NCBI GenBank assembly: GCA_050185195.1
Contig: JBFWZQ010000002.1
Coordinates: 186,001-250,000 of the forward strand
Origin: CADEFQ01 sp050185195
Lineage (GTDB): Bacteria > Pseudomonadota > Gammaproteobacteria > Steroidobacterales > Steroidobacteraceae
Reading direction: 5' to 3'
DNA: 64,000 bases
Below the pieces are notes generated by a model. The model was not told where the DNA came from and made no database searches. It worked only from the letters and a program-made list of their open reading frames with translations. The position numbers and the translations under genes were made by a program. Shown one piece after another: positions 51,015-60,472 of the stretch. Numbering within the stretch: the stretch's first letter is position 1; each line of letters starts with the position of its first letter.

Positions 51015-51345
51015 CAATCGCCCGACCAGCCGCTTTCCACGACCACCGGGGCAGGCACAGTCGTGAAAGCTGCAGCCACATGCTTCCATTTCGACTGGGA
51101 GCGCTTCGTACCATTGATCCCACGGAACAGGCAAATGCAGGAGATCAACGCAAAACTCGCACTCGGTGATAGGCGCACCCGATGGTAAGAGGAAGCGGCA
51201 AAGTATTCCAGCAAACAAGAAAGCGGCATCTGCTGTCCGTCCAGAGGCTTCATGCTGCGCATGAGGGTCGTCAATTGTGGTCGTCGTTGCGTGGAATACC
51301 CCAATGCAACTCTAGATCTAGCGGTAGAGCTCAATGCTGCTTCTC
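51015..51345. other. Gap of about 330 bases without a clear gene
   Basis: This stretch between the acyltransferase and the gene upstream holds an in-frame extension of the acyltransferase reading that looks non-homologous, and no separate gene. It might hold a promoter or a decayed fragment. Confidence 0.4.
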
Positions 51346-52638
51346 CTATCCTCTGCTCGCTGACGCCTGTTCTCGCACTAGGGCAACCAACTCCTCCATC
51401 GTCAGGATCGGCTCCGAATCGTCGAACGCAACTTCGGGATAGATGTGCTTGGCCCTGATCAAGACCTTCCTGCCTTTAAAAGCGGGATCAATCTGGCAGG
51501 TCGAAAAGAAAGAAACATAGATGGTGCCGTCGAGATCGTTGACCTGTGACAGGCTTGATAGCGAAGCGAAACCCAGCACGCCGTCGAAACTGCTGCGGTT
51601 CGGATGCGGCTTGTAGAACAACTTCACCCCAGAGACACCGTCCAACCCGCGACGTAGGTAGTCGAGCAGTTCCCGTTCGGCATCCGCAATGATGTCGTGC
51701 GGCCCGCCGAATCGCTGACTCAGGACGACCAACCGTACACGCTCCTCCATTCGGCTGACTGTCGTGTTGCACTGCGGACTTTGCCGCACCGAGTTGTCGT
51801 TCAACTGCCGCAACACGTATTTGCATCCACGGATAGCGTGGTAGTACCGCTTCTGCCGGTTCGTCAAGACATGGAACTCGCGGTAACAGTGCACGGGATA
51901 GTACTTGCCAACACCATGCGCGCTATTGACGACGCTGATAGGGTATCGTGCTAGATATCTGACAAAATCAAGACTGCCAATATCGAACTCGTCGGAAAGC
52001 TGCACCTCACAGACACCCAGCCGCCGCACAGCAAGCGCCTGCCTGATCTGGGCCCTCGACTCCATGCGCATCAGCGACCTCACGTCGCGCCTCGCGATGA
52101 AGCGCAAGATATCGCCGAAGGCGTACGGGTTACCGCTCAACCTGAAGAGTCGGCCCTTGCGGCGCAGATCGCTGAGATATCGCAGCTGTCGTCGCAGATT
52201 GACGGGAAAAGGAAAAATCGCCCTGACCACCCCTTCCTGGTTCTGCTCGAACACCAATTCGATGTCGTCCACATAGCCTTTGCGATAGATCCGCGTCCGT
52301 GCAGCTTGGATAGGCCGAATGGAAATCTTCCCGAGAAAATCGAATAGGCGGTGCGACAACACTTTCATGAGCACGACGCCCACTTGTCTGGCCCCCAGCT
52401 TTTTCCGGTGAACATCAGACAACTTCGACTGTTCCGTGCAACCGCCAGCCATGTATACGTCGGGGTCTCGCAAGAAATACGCGACCTCCCGATCGTAGAA
52501 TGCCTCGTCGTAACGATAGGACCAGTTGATGCGGCGATGCAGGAAATAGCGGGGCTGTCTAACGTCCCCCGCCGCCGTCATCAACCGAGTGACGAAGGGC
52601 TCAGACTCGCGCAACAATGGAATTTCAGTTCTCGCCAC
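51346..52638 (-). CDS. Putative capsule-type glycosyltransferase, family unassigned
   Basis: The 430-residue soluble protein has GKYYPVHCYREFHVLTNRQK and a C-terminal KLFYKPHPNRSSFDG, then YVSFFSTCQIDPAF, a KPHP pattern seen in GT-B fold polysialyl- and CDP-glycerol-type transferases. A transferase acting after Wzx fits its position. I could not assign a family. GTG start at 52638, three bases after the flippase stop. Confidence 0.75.
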   Translation of the reverse strand: MARTEIPLLRESEPFVTRLMTAAGDVRQPRYFLHRRINWSYRYDEAFYDREVAYFLRDPDVYMAGGCTEQSKLSDVHRKKLGARQVGVVLMKVLSHRLFDFLGKISIRPIQAARTRIYRKGYVDDIELVFEQNQEGVVRAIFPFPVNLRRQLRYLSDLRRKGRLFRLSGNPYAFGDILRFIARRDVRSLMRMESRAQIRQALAVRRLGVCEVQLSDEFDIGSLDFVRYLARYPISVVNSAHGVGKYYPVHCYREFHVLTNRQKRYYHAIRGCKYVLRQLNDNSVRQSPQCNTTVSRMEERVRLVVLSQRFGGPHDIIADAERELLDYLRRGLDGVSGVKLFYKPHPNRSSFDGVLGFASLSSLSQVNDLDGTIYVSFFSTCQIDPAFKGRKVLIRAKHIYPEVAFDDSEPILTMEELVALVREQASASRG

Positions 52639-52641
52639 GGA

Positions 52642-53937
52642 CTATCTCAACAGCCACGGCATAGAAACCAGCCGAGAAGCCACAATCCAGACCAGTACAA
52701 ACAGCACGAGATTGGTAAACGCGAACGAAATACCGGCCCCCGCCATTCCGAATTGTGAGATCAGCAGGTATGACAGCGCGCTGCCTAATGTGGCCGTAGT
52801 GGTGGAGATCGCCGAAAGGCTTCCAGTGCGTTCCACGTAGAATATGTAGTTGACGACGGTGTAGTACATCCCCTGGAAGACAAAACCAGCCACCATCAAC
52901 GGGACGAGTGGTTTTGCGGCCGCATATTGAACTCCTATGACTCGATCGAACAGAAGCTGCGCGACAACAATCACGATAAGACCAGCCGTCACCAGTCCCG
53001 CATAGAACAGGTACGTGCTCTTGACCACCGCCCGATTGACACGGTCGTCATTCTTCGACAGTTGCTCGAACAGCCATGGCGCCAACGCCTTATTCATCGG
53101 CTCAATAAGTACGCTCATCGCCATCCCTATCTGCATCGCCACCATATAGATGCCAAGTGTGTCAACGCCGAGCAACGATGAGACCATCACCCTGTCGATG
53201 TAGGTGATGGCCGTTCCGGCCATGATGTGTGGCACCATCGGAACTGCGAACGACAGCAACGCCTTTGCGTCCCGCTTGTTGTACGCCAGCCCGAGATAGT
53301 TGGCGCGACGGCAATAGCGCAACCCCAGAAGCACGCAAGCGGCCATCGCAACCACGTAAGATGCGACTCTGGAGCTCGAGTTAGCCGCCACCGTGAGTAC
53401 TAGGCCGACGCAAATGAAAATCTCCAATGCCGCCTGCACCAGACGCGCGCGAAGATAGAGCGCGGGCTTGCCCGATGACTGGTGGATTGCAAGAAACACC
53501 TGATTCAGGCTGACCAAGACTGCAGCCAATATCGCTAGCAACACCAGTACAGGAGAGAGATCGAACCAGCGTTTGAGTTCCTGAAACAACATCGGGACAA
53601 GCAGCAGCACCAGCAAATGGGCGGCTCCGACGCACAGGAGTGAACTTGAAACGATACCCTTGAATTCACCCGCAGTGGACTTGAAATAGCGCACCGCTAC
53701 GAAACCGTGGGCACTCAATCCAGCGAAGTTGCCAATCATTGCTGTCAGAATGAGAAACGAAGTTGCCTCACCGAACTCAGCTGGCGAAAGGAACTTCGTC
53801 AATACCGGCAACAAGATGAACGGGGTCAAGCCTGCAGCGGCAAACGCTGCCCCGTAAAGCAGCATCGACTTCGCGACGGAAGTGCCCGAAAACTCGAGCC
53901 TGTCCCGAAGGCCTCGGGCCCGCGGTTCCACAGACAC
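52642..53937 (-). CDS. Wzx-type O-unit flippase
   Basis: The 431-residue protein has about 12-14 spans, with LLYGAAFAAAGLTPFILLPV at the N-terminus and a PST/MATE-like arrangement (ALLSFAVPMVPHIM, DRVMVSSLLG). It moves lipid-linked repeat units across the inner membrane. GTG start, two bases after the hisH stop. Confidence 0.9.
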   Translation of the reverse strand: MSVEPRARGLRDRLEFSGTSVAKSMLLYGAAFAAAGLTPFILLPVLTKFLSPAEFGEATSFLILTAMIGNFAGLSAHGFVAVRYFKSTAGEFKGIVSSSLLCVGAAHLLVLLLVPMLFQELKRWFDLSPVLVLLAILAAVLVSLNQVFLAIHQSSGKPALYLRARLVQAALEIFICVGLVLTVAANSSSRVASYVVAMAACVLLGLRYCRRANYLGLAYNKRDAKALLSFAVPMVPHIMAGTAITYIDRVMVSSLLGVDTLGIYMVAMQIGMAMSVLIEPMNKALAPWLFEQLSKNDDRVNRAVVKSTYLFYAGLVTAGLIVIVVAQLLFDRVIGVQYAAAKPLVPLMVAGFVFQGMYYTVVNYIFYVERTGSLSAISTTTATLGSALSYLLISQFGMAGAGISFAFTNLVLFVLVWIVASRLVSMPWLLR

Positions 53938-53939
53938 GG

Positions 53940-54593
53940 CTAGTGGAAATCGGCAGTGAGGAAATTGGCCATTATGCGCAGCCCAACGTCGCCGCTCTTC
54001 TCCGGATGAAACTGTAGGCCCGTAACATTGCCGCGCTTGATCGCCGCTGTAATCTCATGTTTGCCGTACCGGTACCGCGCTAGCACATTGCCTTCGTCGT
54101 CGGGCACCACATGGAACGAATGGACTAGATAGACCGAGCTATCCTCATCCATGTCTTTGAGGTAACTGCTGGAAAATGTTGAACGCGCATCGACGAGCGA
54201 CGACCAACCGATGAATGGCACCTTCAGCTGTCGGCCATCTGCGCCTTCTCGAGGAATCGCAACCACCTTTCCAGGAATCAAGTTCAGGCCTGCGTGCCGG
54301 CCAAACTCTTCGCTCACTGTAGCGAGCATCTGCATTCCAAGGCAGATTCCGAGCAGTGGGCGGCCAGATTCAGCATAACGGCAGATTGACTCCGTCAGAC
54401 CGCGTTCGCGCAAGCCCTTCATACCGTCGCAAAAGGCACCGACGCCTGGCAGGATCACGCGTGCTGCGTTCTCTATATCCGCCGGCCTCGAACTGACCAA
54501 TATGTCCATTGCTCCGCTGCGCTCCAGCGCACGTCGAACGCTGTAAAGATTGCCGACGCCGTAGTCGACTACCGTTACCCCGGAGTTCAACAT
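53940..54593 (-). CDS. HisH-like glutamine amidotransferase, set B
   Basis: The 217-residue glutaminase has GICLGMQML and QFHPEKSGDVG. It overlaps the HisF-like stop by seven bases. Together with set B WbpG and HisF it forms a second amidotransferase. Confidence 0.93.
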   Translation of the reverse strand: MLNSGVTVVDYGVGNLYSVRRALERSGAMDILVSSRPADIENAARVILPGVGAFCDGMKGLRERGLTESICRYAESGRPLLGICLGMQMLATVSEEFGRHAGLNLIPGKVVAIPREGADGRQLKVPFIGWSSLVDARSTFSSSYLKDMDEDSSVYLVHSFHVVPDDEGNVLARYRYGKHEITAAIKRGNVTGLQFHPEKSGDVGLRIMANFLTADFH

Positions 54594-55354
54594 ACTGATC
54601 TCGTCGGAATGCCGAATCGCTGAGCCGCCTTCCGCAGGGCAGCCAGCGACGTACGCTTGTAGTGCAGGGCATCCGCGAATGCTACGGCGTCCGCGCCAGC
54701 ATTGACTACCTGCTGAAGGTGGTCGGTCTCACCATATCCACCACTGGCAATGACCGGAACCTCGACGGCGGCGGCGATCGCTCGCGTGAGGTCGAGATCG
54801 AATCCCTTGCGGGTGCCTTCCCTATCTATCGACGTCACTAGAATTTCGCCCGCTCCAAGCTCAACACCACGCCGCGCCCAGTCGATTGCCGAGGTGCCGC
54901 TGCGCTCGCGGCCGCAATCTGTATACACTTCCCATTGGCCCGTAGCCTGCAGCTTCGCTTCGATAGATAGCACCATACACTGCGATCCGAAGCGCCGCGC
55001 CACCTCGGTGATCAACTCAGGGCGCCGCACCGCGGCGGTATTGATCGCAACTTTGTCAGCACCTGCACGCAGCAACTCGCTGACATCGTCTATGTGCCGG
55101 ACGCCGCCGCCAACCGTCAACGGGACGAATACGTCATGCGCCGCCTTGCGCACAATCTCGGTCAGCATGCTGCGTCCGTATAGGCTAGCGACGATATCAA
55201 TGTAGAGAAGCTCATCGGCGCCCTGCTCATAGTATTGGCGCGCGTATTCCTGCGGATCGCCAATGATGCGCAGACCCTCCAGATGAACTCCCTTAATCAG
55301 GTTAGGCCCCTTGATATCGAGCCGCGCGATCAGACGAATTTGCCTCTCGCTCAT
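54587..55354 (-). CDS. HisF-like protein, set B
   Basis: The 255-residue barrel starts ERQIRLIARLDIKGPNLIKG. The Asp equivalent to HisF Asp11 is retained (ARLDIK), unlike in set A. Other features are DELLYIDIV, VGGGVRHID and IASGGYGE. It is a nonulosonate or sugar-locus HisF homologue rather than the histidine enzyme. The ATG at 55354 overlaps the WbpG stop (ATGA). Confidence 0.92.
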   Translation of the reverse strand: MSERQIRLIARLDIKGPNLIKGVHLEGLRIIGDPQEYARQYYEQGADELLYIDIVASLYGRSMLTEIVRKAAHDVFVPLTVGGGVRHIDDVSELLRAGADKVAINTAAVRRPELITEVARRFGSQCMVLSIEAKLQATGQWEVYTDCGRERSGTSAIDWARRGVELGAGEILVTSIDREGTRKGFDLDLTRAIAAAVEVPVIASGGYGETDHLQQVVNAGADAVAFADALHYKRTSLAALRKAAQRFGIPTRSVC

Positions 55355-56574
55355 GAAGCGTCCGAGCCCTCGCGCCACACAGCGTGGCGCAACTTCCACT
55401 TTCCATCCTGCTGCATCCACAAATGAGGCGAGCGAAAGCGTGCCGTGATTTCATGAAACTCATTCTCTGTCAGGTCGACGTACTCGAGGAAATCCTTGAA
55501 GTACTTCATCGGAAACTCCTGGTCGTAGCGACGAACCAGCGCCACACCCTCCTCGCGCGTGATCTTGCCGTTGCGGATCTCTTGCGCCGCGTCGTAGGTC
55601 GCTCGACCGATCCCGAACTTCACCAACGTGGTGTAGTAGTGAAACATGTCGATTCGATCATCGATGCTGCTGTACTTCGAGTAGGTGCCTTCGGTGCGCT
55701 CACTGTTCGCCTGAAAGCCGGTATTCTCGGCGGCGTAGTAGTAGCACTCCTGCGGGTCCCATTTTAGGTAGTAGCCCAAGTAGTGCACCTCGACCCCCTT
55801 CGCCTCCAGATACTCAACGCTGGGCGGAATATATGGAGCGAAATCGCTCAGTGTGAAGCTCGTTTCATCAAGAACTTCCTTAATGGCTTTGCCCCCCAGC
55901 ACGATCTCTAGCGCATCGCCGATCGAAAAAAACTTGCGATCCATAGTTGGTCGGTAGTTCTCGTTCGGATCATTGCCGTACTCGGCCTGATTCTCCCCGT
56001 ACATCACCAAAGGCACGCCAAACTTGGCCGCCATAAGCGGACCGATAATCCGTTGGCCGACGATGAATGGCTGAAATGGGTGTAGCAGATTCATGAATGC
56101 TTGACGCGTGAGATATCGATGCAACCGCCCGTTGGGCGTGAACAAGAGGTTGTCCAGCCCGCCGATATGAACCCAGCTCTCGAAGTTCTTCCAGCCGATC
56201 TCGGTGTACTTGTGAGGCGCCCACGTCACGGTGAGTGGATTCATGCCGTATTTGTACTTGAGTACGTGCGAGGTGAACGCGCTATCCTTGCCGCCGCTGC
56301 CCGGCACAATTACGTCATAGCCACCGGCTTTGCTGCGGTACCGATCGCACAATTCAAGCAGCGCCTTTTCGCGCCGCGACCAATCTATCTGAACAGCCTT
56401 GACCTGGTTGTAGCGACAAGCGTCGCATACGCCATCTTCATCAAACCCTATTGTTGACTTCCTATCTTGTTGCTTGTGGCGGAACTCGACCGTCGAACTA
56501 GGCCGCTGATTGGAGATTACGCAATGACGGCAGAACCGAACGTTTTCAGGTAGCCCGAAGTATGCTTTAGTCAT
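55351..56574 (-). CDS. WbpG/PseA-like N-acetyl sugar amidotransferase, set B
   Basis: The 407-residue enzyme has CRHC...CDAC near the N-terminus and the ATP loop VPGSGGKDSAF. Its C-terminal part is longer than in set A. Lying beside neu-type genes, it may add the acetamidino group to a nonulosonic acid, as PseA and PtmG do in Campylobacter. ATG at 56574. Confidence 0.92.
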   Translation of the reverse strand: MTKAYFGLPENVRFCRHCVISNQRPSSTVEFRHKQQDRKSTIGFDEDGVCDACRYNQVKAVQIDWSRREKALLELCDRYRSKAGGYDVIVPGSGGKDSAFTSHVLKYKYGMNPLTVTWAPHKYTEIGWKNFESWVHIGGLDNLLFTPNGRLHRYLTRQAFMNLLHPFQPFIVGQRIIGPLMAAKFGVPLVMYGENQAEYGNDPNENYRPTMDRKFFSIGDALEIVLGGKAIKEVLDETSFTLSDFAPYIPPSVEYLEAKGVEVHYLGYYLKWDPQECYYYAAENTGFQANSERTEGTYSKYSSIDDRIDMFHYYTTLVKFGIGRATYDAAQEIRNGKITREEGVALVRRYDQEFPMKYFKDFLEYVDLTENEFHEITARFRSPHLWMQQDGKWKLRHAVWREGSDAS

Positions 56575-56580
56575 GATGGA

Positions 56581-57555
56581 TCAGCCGCGCTTGCGCCCGA
56601 CAAAGAAGAATTCGGTGGCGCTGAGGACTCCCTCCCTGCAAAGCTCCCGATCAACCTCGCGGAGATAGTGCGCCAATTCAACATTAAGCTTTTCATCGAA
56701 GCGCAGCCCGCCGATAAACTCGTGGAAGAACGCATACCGCCAATCGAAGGTCAGCTGATCGAAACGAGCAATCAAGGCTGGAAACATCTCAGCATACCCG
56801 GCTTCATTGTCGTTGGCGGACTGCACGTTATGGCCGTCTTCTGTTTCATAGCGCAGCTGTGCGAACAACTGCTCGAATTCACGCTCGCGGGATGCAGCAT
56901 CACGCGGAATCGGATAGCTCCTGTAGAAACCGCTATTTAGCGAAATCAGAACGCGCAAAAGATGCATAAATATCGCATTGCCCCGCGTCACTCGATCGCG
57001 CACCGGCTCATGCACCAGAATAACTCCGGCAGGCTTCAGCAGCTCTTCGGCGCGTGCCAGTACACGCACCTGATCTGGGAAATGATGCAGGGCCCCAAGG
57101 AAGACCACTGCATCGAAATAGCCATCGGACAGCTCCTGCATTGTCAGAAAATCTCCGGAAAGGTACCGCAGCGGTCCGCGCTCCCTCAAATAGGGATCCT
57201 TGCCAGCGAAATAACCGGCAATCTCCACGCACTTCTCCGAAAGATCGATGCCAGTCACATCGAAGCCGGCCCGTGCAAGTTCGAGTGACATATAACCGGG
57301 CCCGCATCCGATCTCTAGCACTCTTGGCATCGGGGACGCCGCAGTGTACTGGCGAATGGAGGCTGCAATTAACTCAAACTGCTCCCCGAAATCGAGCTGC
57401 ACATACGCCGGCCGGCGCCACGGGTTGTTATAGAACCAGTCGCAAGGCGTGACAGTGCGAAGGTCGGGAACGTGTCCATTTGCGATCCGGTCCTCGATCT
57501 GCCGATCGAATGCACGAGCCTCTTCAACAAGCTTCGTCTCAGCTTCACTATGCAT
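56581..57555 (-). CDS. SAM-dependent methyltransferase
   Basis: The 324-residue protein has VLEIGCGPGYMSLELA (motif I) and a Rossmann fold with VVFLGALHHFPDQ. It probably methylates a sugar hydroxyl or carboxyl, capping or decorating the glycan. I chose the ATG at 57555 with AGGGGC about eight bases upstream. It overlaps the neuC-type stop by eight bases. Confidence 0.88.
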   Translation of the reverse strand: MHSEAETKLVEEARAFDRQIEDRIANGHVPDLRTVTPCDWFYNNPWRRPAYVQLDFGEQFELIAASIRQYTAASPMPRVLEIGCGPGYMSLELARAGFDVTGIDLSEKCVEIAGYFAGKDPYLRERGPLRYLSGDFLTMQELSDGYFDAVVFLGALHHFPDQVRVLARAEELLKPAGVILVHEPVRDRVTRGNAIFMHLLRVLISLNSGFYRSYPIPRDAASREREFEQLFAQLRYETEDGHNVQSANDNEAGYAEMFPALIARFDQLTFDWRYAFFHEFIGGLRFDEKLNVELAHYLREVDRELCREGVLSATEFFFVGRKRG

Positions 57556-58726
57556 ATGAACAAGCCCCTGGGTTTCCTCGACTGTCGATGGATGCGCGAT
57601 CAACGAAATACTTCTGAGTACGAGTGCCCCAGAAACTCGGCGCACATAGGATTTGATGGAAGCGGACGGCGCTGTCGCCACTACCGAACAGGGCTACCGG
57701 GCGCCTAGGGACACTCGCCACGCTAGCGATTGCTGTTGCAATCGATTGCGCGTCGAACTGCAAATCCAGCACCGTGTCGCAGGAAACCCGTTTGTTCTGT
57801 CGCGTGCCAAGATTCAGGGCTGGCACACCGAAGTGCGGCGCCTCCCGCACGGCAGCGCTCGAATTACCGACAATGAACCATGCGTGTTTCAGCAACGATA
57901 GGAAGTATTCGAAACGCATAGATGGATAGACACGAATTTGTTCTAGCCCATGAAAACGCCGATACTCTTCGAGGATCATGTCACTTCCTCGATCATTGTT
58001 TGGGTAGATGGCGATGTAATTCCTACCCGACAGTATCACCTGATCGACAACGACTTTGACCTGACGACGCAAGTCGTCCAACTCGGAAGTAACCGGATGG
58101 AATAGAAGAATGCCGTAGCTGTCGAAGTCGAAATCGTACCGCTGGCGCACCTCAGCAATTGACGGCAGTAACTCCGAGTTCATGACGTCGATATCTGGCG
58201 AGCCAATTACATGGATGGAGTCGTCGCGCTCGCCCAGTTGACTCAGACGCATGCGTGCCTGCTCATTTGCAGCGAAGTGGATGTGCGACAGCTTTGAGAC
58301 AGCGTGGCGTATCAGTTCGTCAACTGTACCTGATACTTCTCCGCCCTCGATGTGGCCGGTAAGGATATTGTTTAGCGCGCCCACCGTGGCTCCCGCTAGA
58401 GCCTCCACACGATCACCATGCACGACAAGCAGGTGCGGCGAAGTCTCCTTTACGTAGTCCGATAGACCACTAATTGTCTTTGCAAGCACTTGGTCCATGC
58501 CATCGTTGCTGTTTTGATTTATGTACTTATAAACGCTGCGCAAACCCGCATGCTCCACTTCTTCGCAGGTGTAACCATACTTGGCCAGCATATGCATGCC
58601 CGTGACAAATACGCGCACGTCAAAGTCAGCGTCCGCCTGCAACTGGAGCATCAGTGGTTTTAGTTTGCCGAAGTCCGCACGCGTGCCCGTAAGAAATACA
58701 ATCTTGCGGGGTTCCCGATCCAACAT
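57548..58726 (-). CDS. NeuC/LegG-type hydrolysing UDP-sugar 2-epimerase
   Basis: The 392-residue enzyme has FLTGTRADFGKLKPLM, VVHGDRVEALAGA, HIEGGEVSGTVDE and GNSSAAVREAP. It would convert UDP-GlcNAc or a UDP-diacetamido sugar into a free ManNAc-type sugar. ATG at 58726 is preferred over a TTG at 58732 that overlaps the neuB stop. Confidence 0.92.
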   Translation of the reverse strand: MLDREPRKIVFLTGTRADFGKLKPLMLQLQADADFDVRVFVTGMHMLAKYGYTCEEVEHAGLRSVYKYINQNSNDGMDQVLAKTISGLSDYVKETSPHLLVVHGDRVEALAGATVGALNNILTGHIEGGEVSGTVDELIRHAVSKLSHIHFAANEQARMRLSQLGERDDSIHVIGSPDIDVMNSELLPSIAEVRQRYDFDFDSYGILLFHPVTSELDDLRRQVKVVVDQVILSGRNYIAIYPNNDRGSDMILEEYRRFHGLEQIRVYPSMRFEYFLSLLKHAWFIVGNSSAAVREAPHFGVPALNLGTRQNKRVSCDTVLDLQFDAQSIATAIASVASVPRRPVALFGSGDSAVRFHQILCAPSFWGTRTQKYFVDRASIDSRGNPGACSYA

Positions 58727-58728
58727 TG

Positions 58729-59772
58729 TCAACCACCCTTCAAATGCGATTTGGCCAATCGGCTGCCGCTGCGAACGGGCTGTGCAACAGTCCTTCCCAG
58801 CAGCGATTCGTAGTCAACCGCGCTGAAGTCACCTCCACCTGGCCGCTTGATCCAGATATTGTCCTCCGTGAGTAGATCACCCGCGGCGATGTTCTGGATT
58901 GCGACCACGGAAGCGAAAGCAAAGGCAATCGTAGGCGCTTCAGCATCAACAGGTTCCTTGTCGCCACCGCGCGCAGAAAAAATGGCCCTTGAACCATGAA
59001 TCAGATCGGTAAGTGACGATGGATCCATCGAGCAGACAATGTCAGGCCCCGGCCTACTCATTCTATCGGTGAAGTGTCGTTCGAGAATCGAGGCCCCAAG
59101 TGCGACAGCGCCGAAACAGGCATGATTGGTCACCGTATGGTCAGACAGACCAATGACTGCGTCCGGGAATGCGTTGCGCAGTTTGACCATCGCTCCCAAT
59201 CGAACCAGTTCGGCTGGTGTTGGATACACGTTGGTACAGTGCAGAAGCGCGAAGGGTACTCGCGCTGCCCGTAGAATCTCCACCGACGGGCGAACGCTTG
59301 CAAGCGAGTTCATTCCAGTGCTGATAATGACGGGCTTACCCAGGCGTGCGACCAACTTGACCAGCGGATAGTTATTGCATTCGCCGGAGCCGATCTTGTA
59401 CGCGGGCACGTCGAATCTCGCTAGGCGCTGCGCGGCCGCGCGGGAGAATGGCGTACTGATGAAAATCGCACCGCGCGACTCTACGTACTGCATCAGATAC
59501 CGTTCGTCACGCTCCGACAACGCACAACGCGCCATGATGTCGTAAATGGAGACATCAGCGTTGCCGGGGATCACCGATTTCGCCTCATCGGACATTTCAT
59601 CCTCGACGACATGTGTCTGATGCTTGATGATCTCCGCGCCAGCACTCACGGCAGCGTCGACCATCTCGATTGCAGTATCCAGGCTGCCCTCGTGATTGAT
59701 GCCGATCTCAGCGATTACGACCGGCGGATGATCATCACCAATTCGACGGCTGCCGATGAGAAACTCAGCCAT
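58729..59772 (-). CDS. neuB: NeuB-type nonulosonate synthase
   Basis: The 347-residue enzyme has the TIM-barrel VIAEIGINHEGSLDTAIEMV, KHQTHVVEDEM, STPFSRAAAQRL and HCTNVYPTP, and a C-terminal SAF domain (IAAGDLLTEDNIWIKRPG). It condenses a ManNAc-type sugar with phosphoenolpyruvate. Sialic, legionaminic and pseudaminic acids are all possible products. Confidence 0.94.
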   Translation of the reverse strand: MAEFLIGSRRIGDDHPPVVIAEIGINHEGSLDTAIEMVDAAVSAGAEIIKHQTHVVEDEMSDEAKSVIPGNADVSIYDIMARCALSERDERYLMQYVESRGAIFISTPFSRAAAQRLARFDVPAYKIGSGECNNYPLVKLVARLGKPVIISTGMNSLASVRPSVEILRAARVPFALLHCTNVYPTPAELVRLGAMVKLRNAFPDAVIGLSDHTVTNHACFGAVALGASILERHFTDRMSRPGPDIVCSMDPSSLTDLIHGSRAIFSARGGDKEPVDAEAPTIAFAFASVVAIQNIAAGDLLTEDNIWIKRPGGGDFSAVDYESLLGRTVAQPVRSGSRLAKSHLKGG

Positions 59773-60472
59773 GTCGATCTCCTAGAATTCTCTCTGCACG
59801 CAACAGGTCATCAGGTGTATCGATGTCAATGCTATCTACCTCGTTCATCACATACGGCACGCTGCCGTTTGATGGGAATCCTCTCCTCGCCATGAACTCT
59901 CCCACTGAGAAAACGTAGATCGCCCCGTTGGGAATATACGTGCGCGGCAAATCCTGCCTGCGCGAGTTGGAAAGCCTCTCGTCGAATAGCGATCGCAGCC
60001 TATTCCTGTCGTCGAGCCCGAAGGACTTGAAGGGCGACTTCTGCAGTTCGACAACGCTCACTAGCATCGTCGCCCCGTGCTCTCGCAGAAGCGCGATTGC
60101 TCGATCTATGTGCCGGGCATCGCGCAGCGGCGAGGTGGGCTGCAAATAGACAATCACCGGATCGCAAGCACGAACTTCGTCGGACAATGCTTCGATGAAA
60201 TGACGCACTACGTCCGCCGCCGACGCATCATCAGTGGCGCAAGCCGATGGCCTGTTAACGGCGTTTACGCCCATTCGATTACCAAAATCCAGAATCTCCC
60301 CGTCGTCCGACGACAGGAAAGTCTGGTCCACTTCTACAGAATCGAGCGCAGCTCTAAGAGTGTAGTACAACAGAGGCCGCCCGCAAACGAGCGCAAGATT
60401 CTTCCGCGGCACGCCCTTTGATCCGCCTCGTGCGGGAACAAGAGCCAGAACCGGACGCAGAGCAACCGCCAT
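59765..60472 (-). CDS. neuA: CMP-nonulosonate cytidylyltransferase (NeuA-type)
   Basis: The 235-residue enzyme begins LVPARGGSKGVPRKNLALV, the CTP-binding region, and has LQPTSPLR and VDSIDIDTPDD. It activates the acid as a CMP-sugar. The stop overlaps the neuB start by eight bases. Confidence 0.93.
   Translation of the reverse strand: MAVALRPVLALVPARGGSKGVPRKNLALVCGRPLLYYTLRAALDSVEVDQTFLSSDDGEILDFGNRMGVNAVNRPSACATDDASAADVVRHFIEALSDEVRACDPVIVYLQPTSPLRDARHIDRAIALLREHGATMLVSVVELQKSPFKSFGLDDRNRLRSLFDERLSNSRRQDLPRTYIPNGAIYVFSVGEFMARRGFPSNGSVPYVMNEVDSIDIDTPDDLLRAERILGDRHG

Noticed and set aside
47829..55354. HisF and HisH genes as part of histidine biosynthesis
   Set aside because: Both sets sit next to WbpG-type genes in a glycan locus with no other his genes, and one HisF lacks the catalytic Asp11 equivalent.
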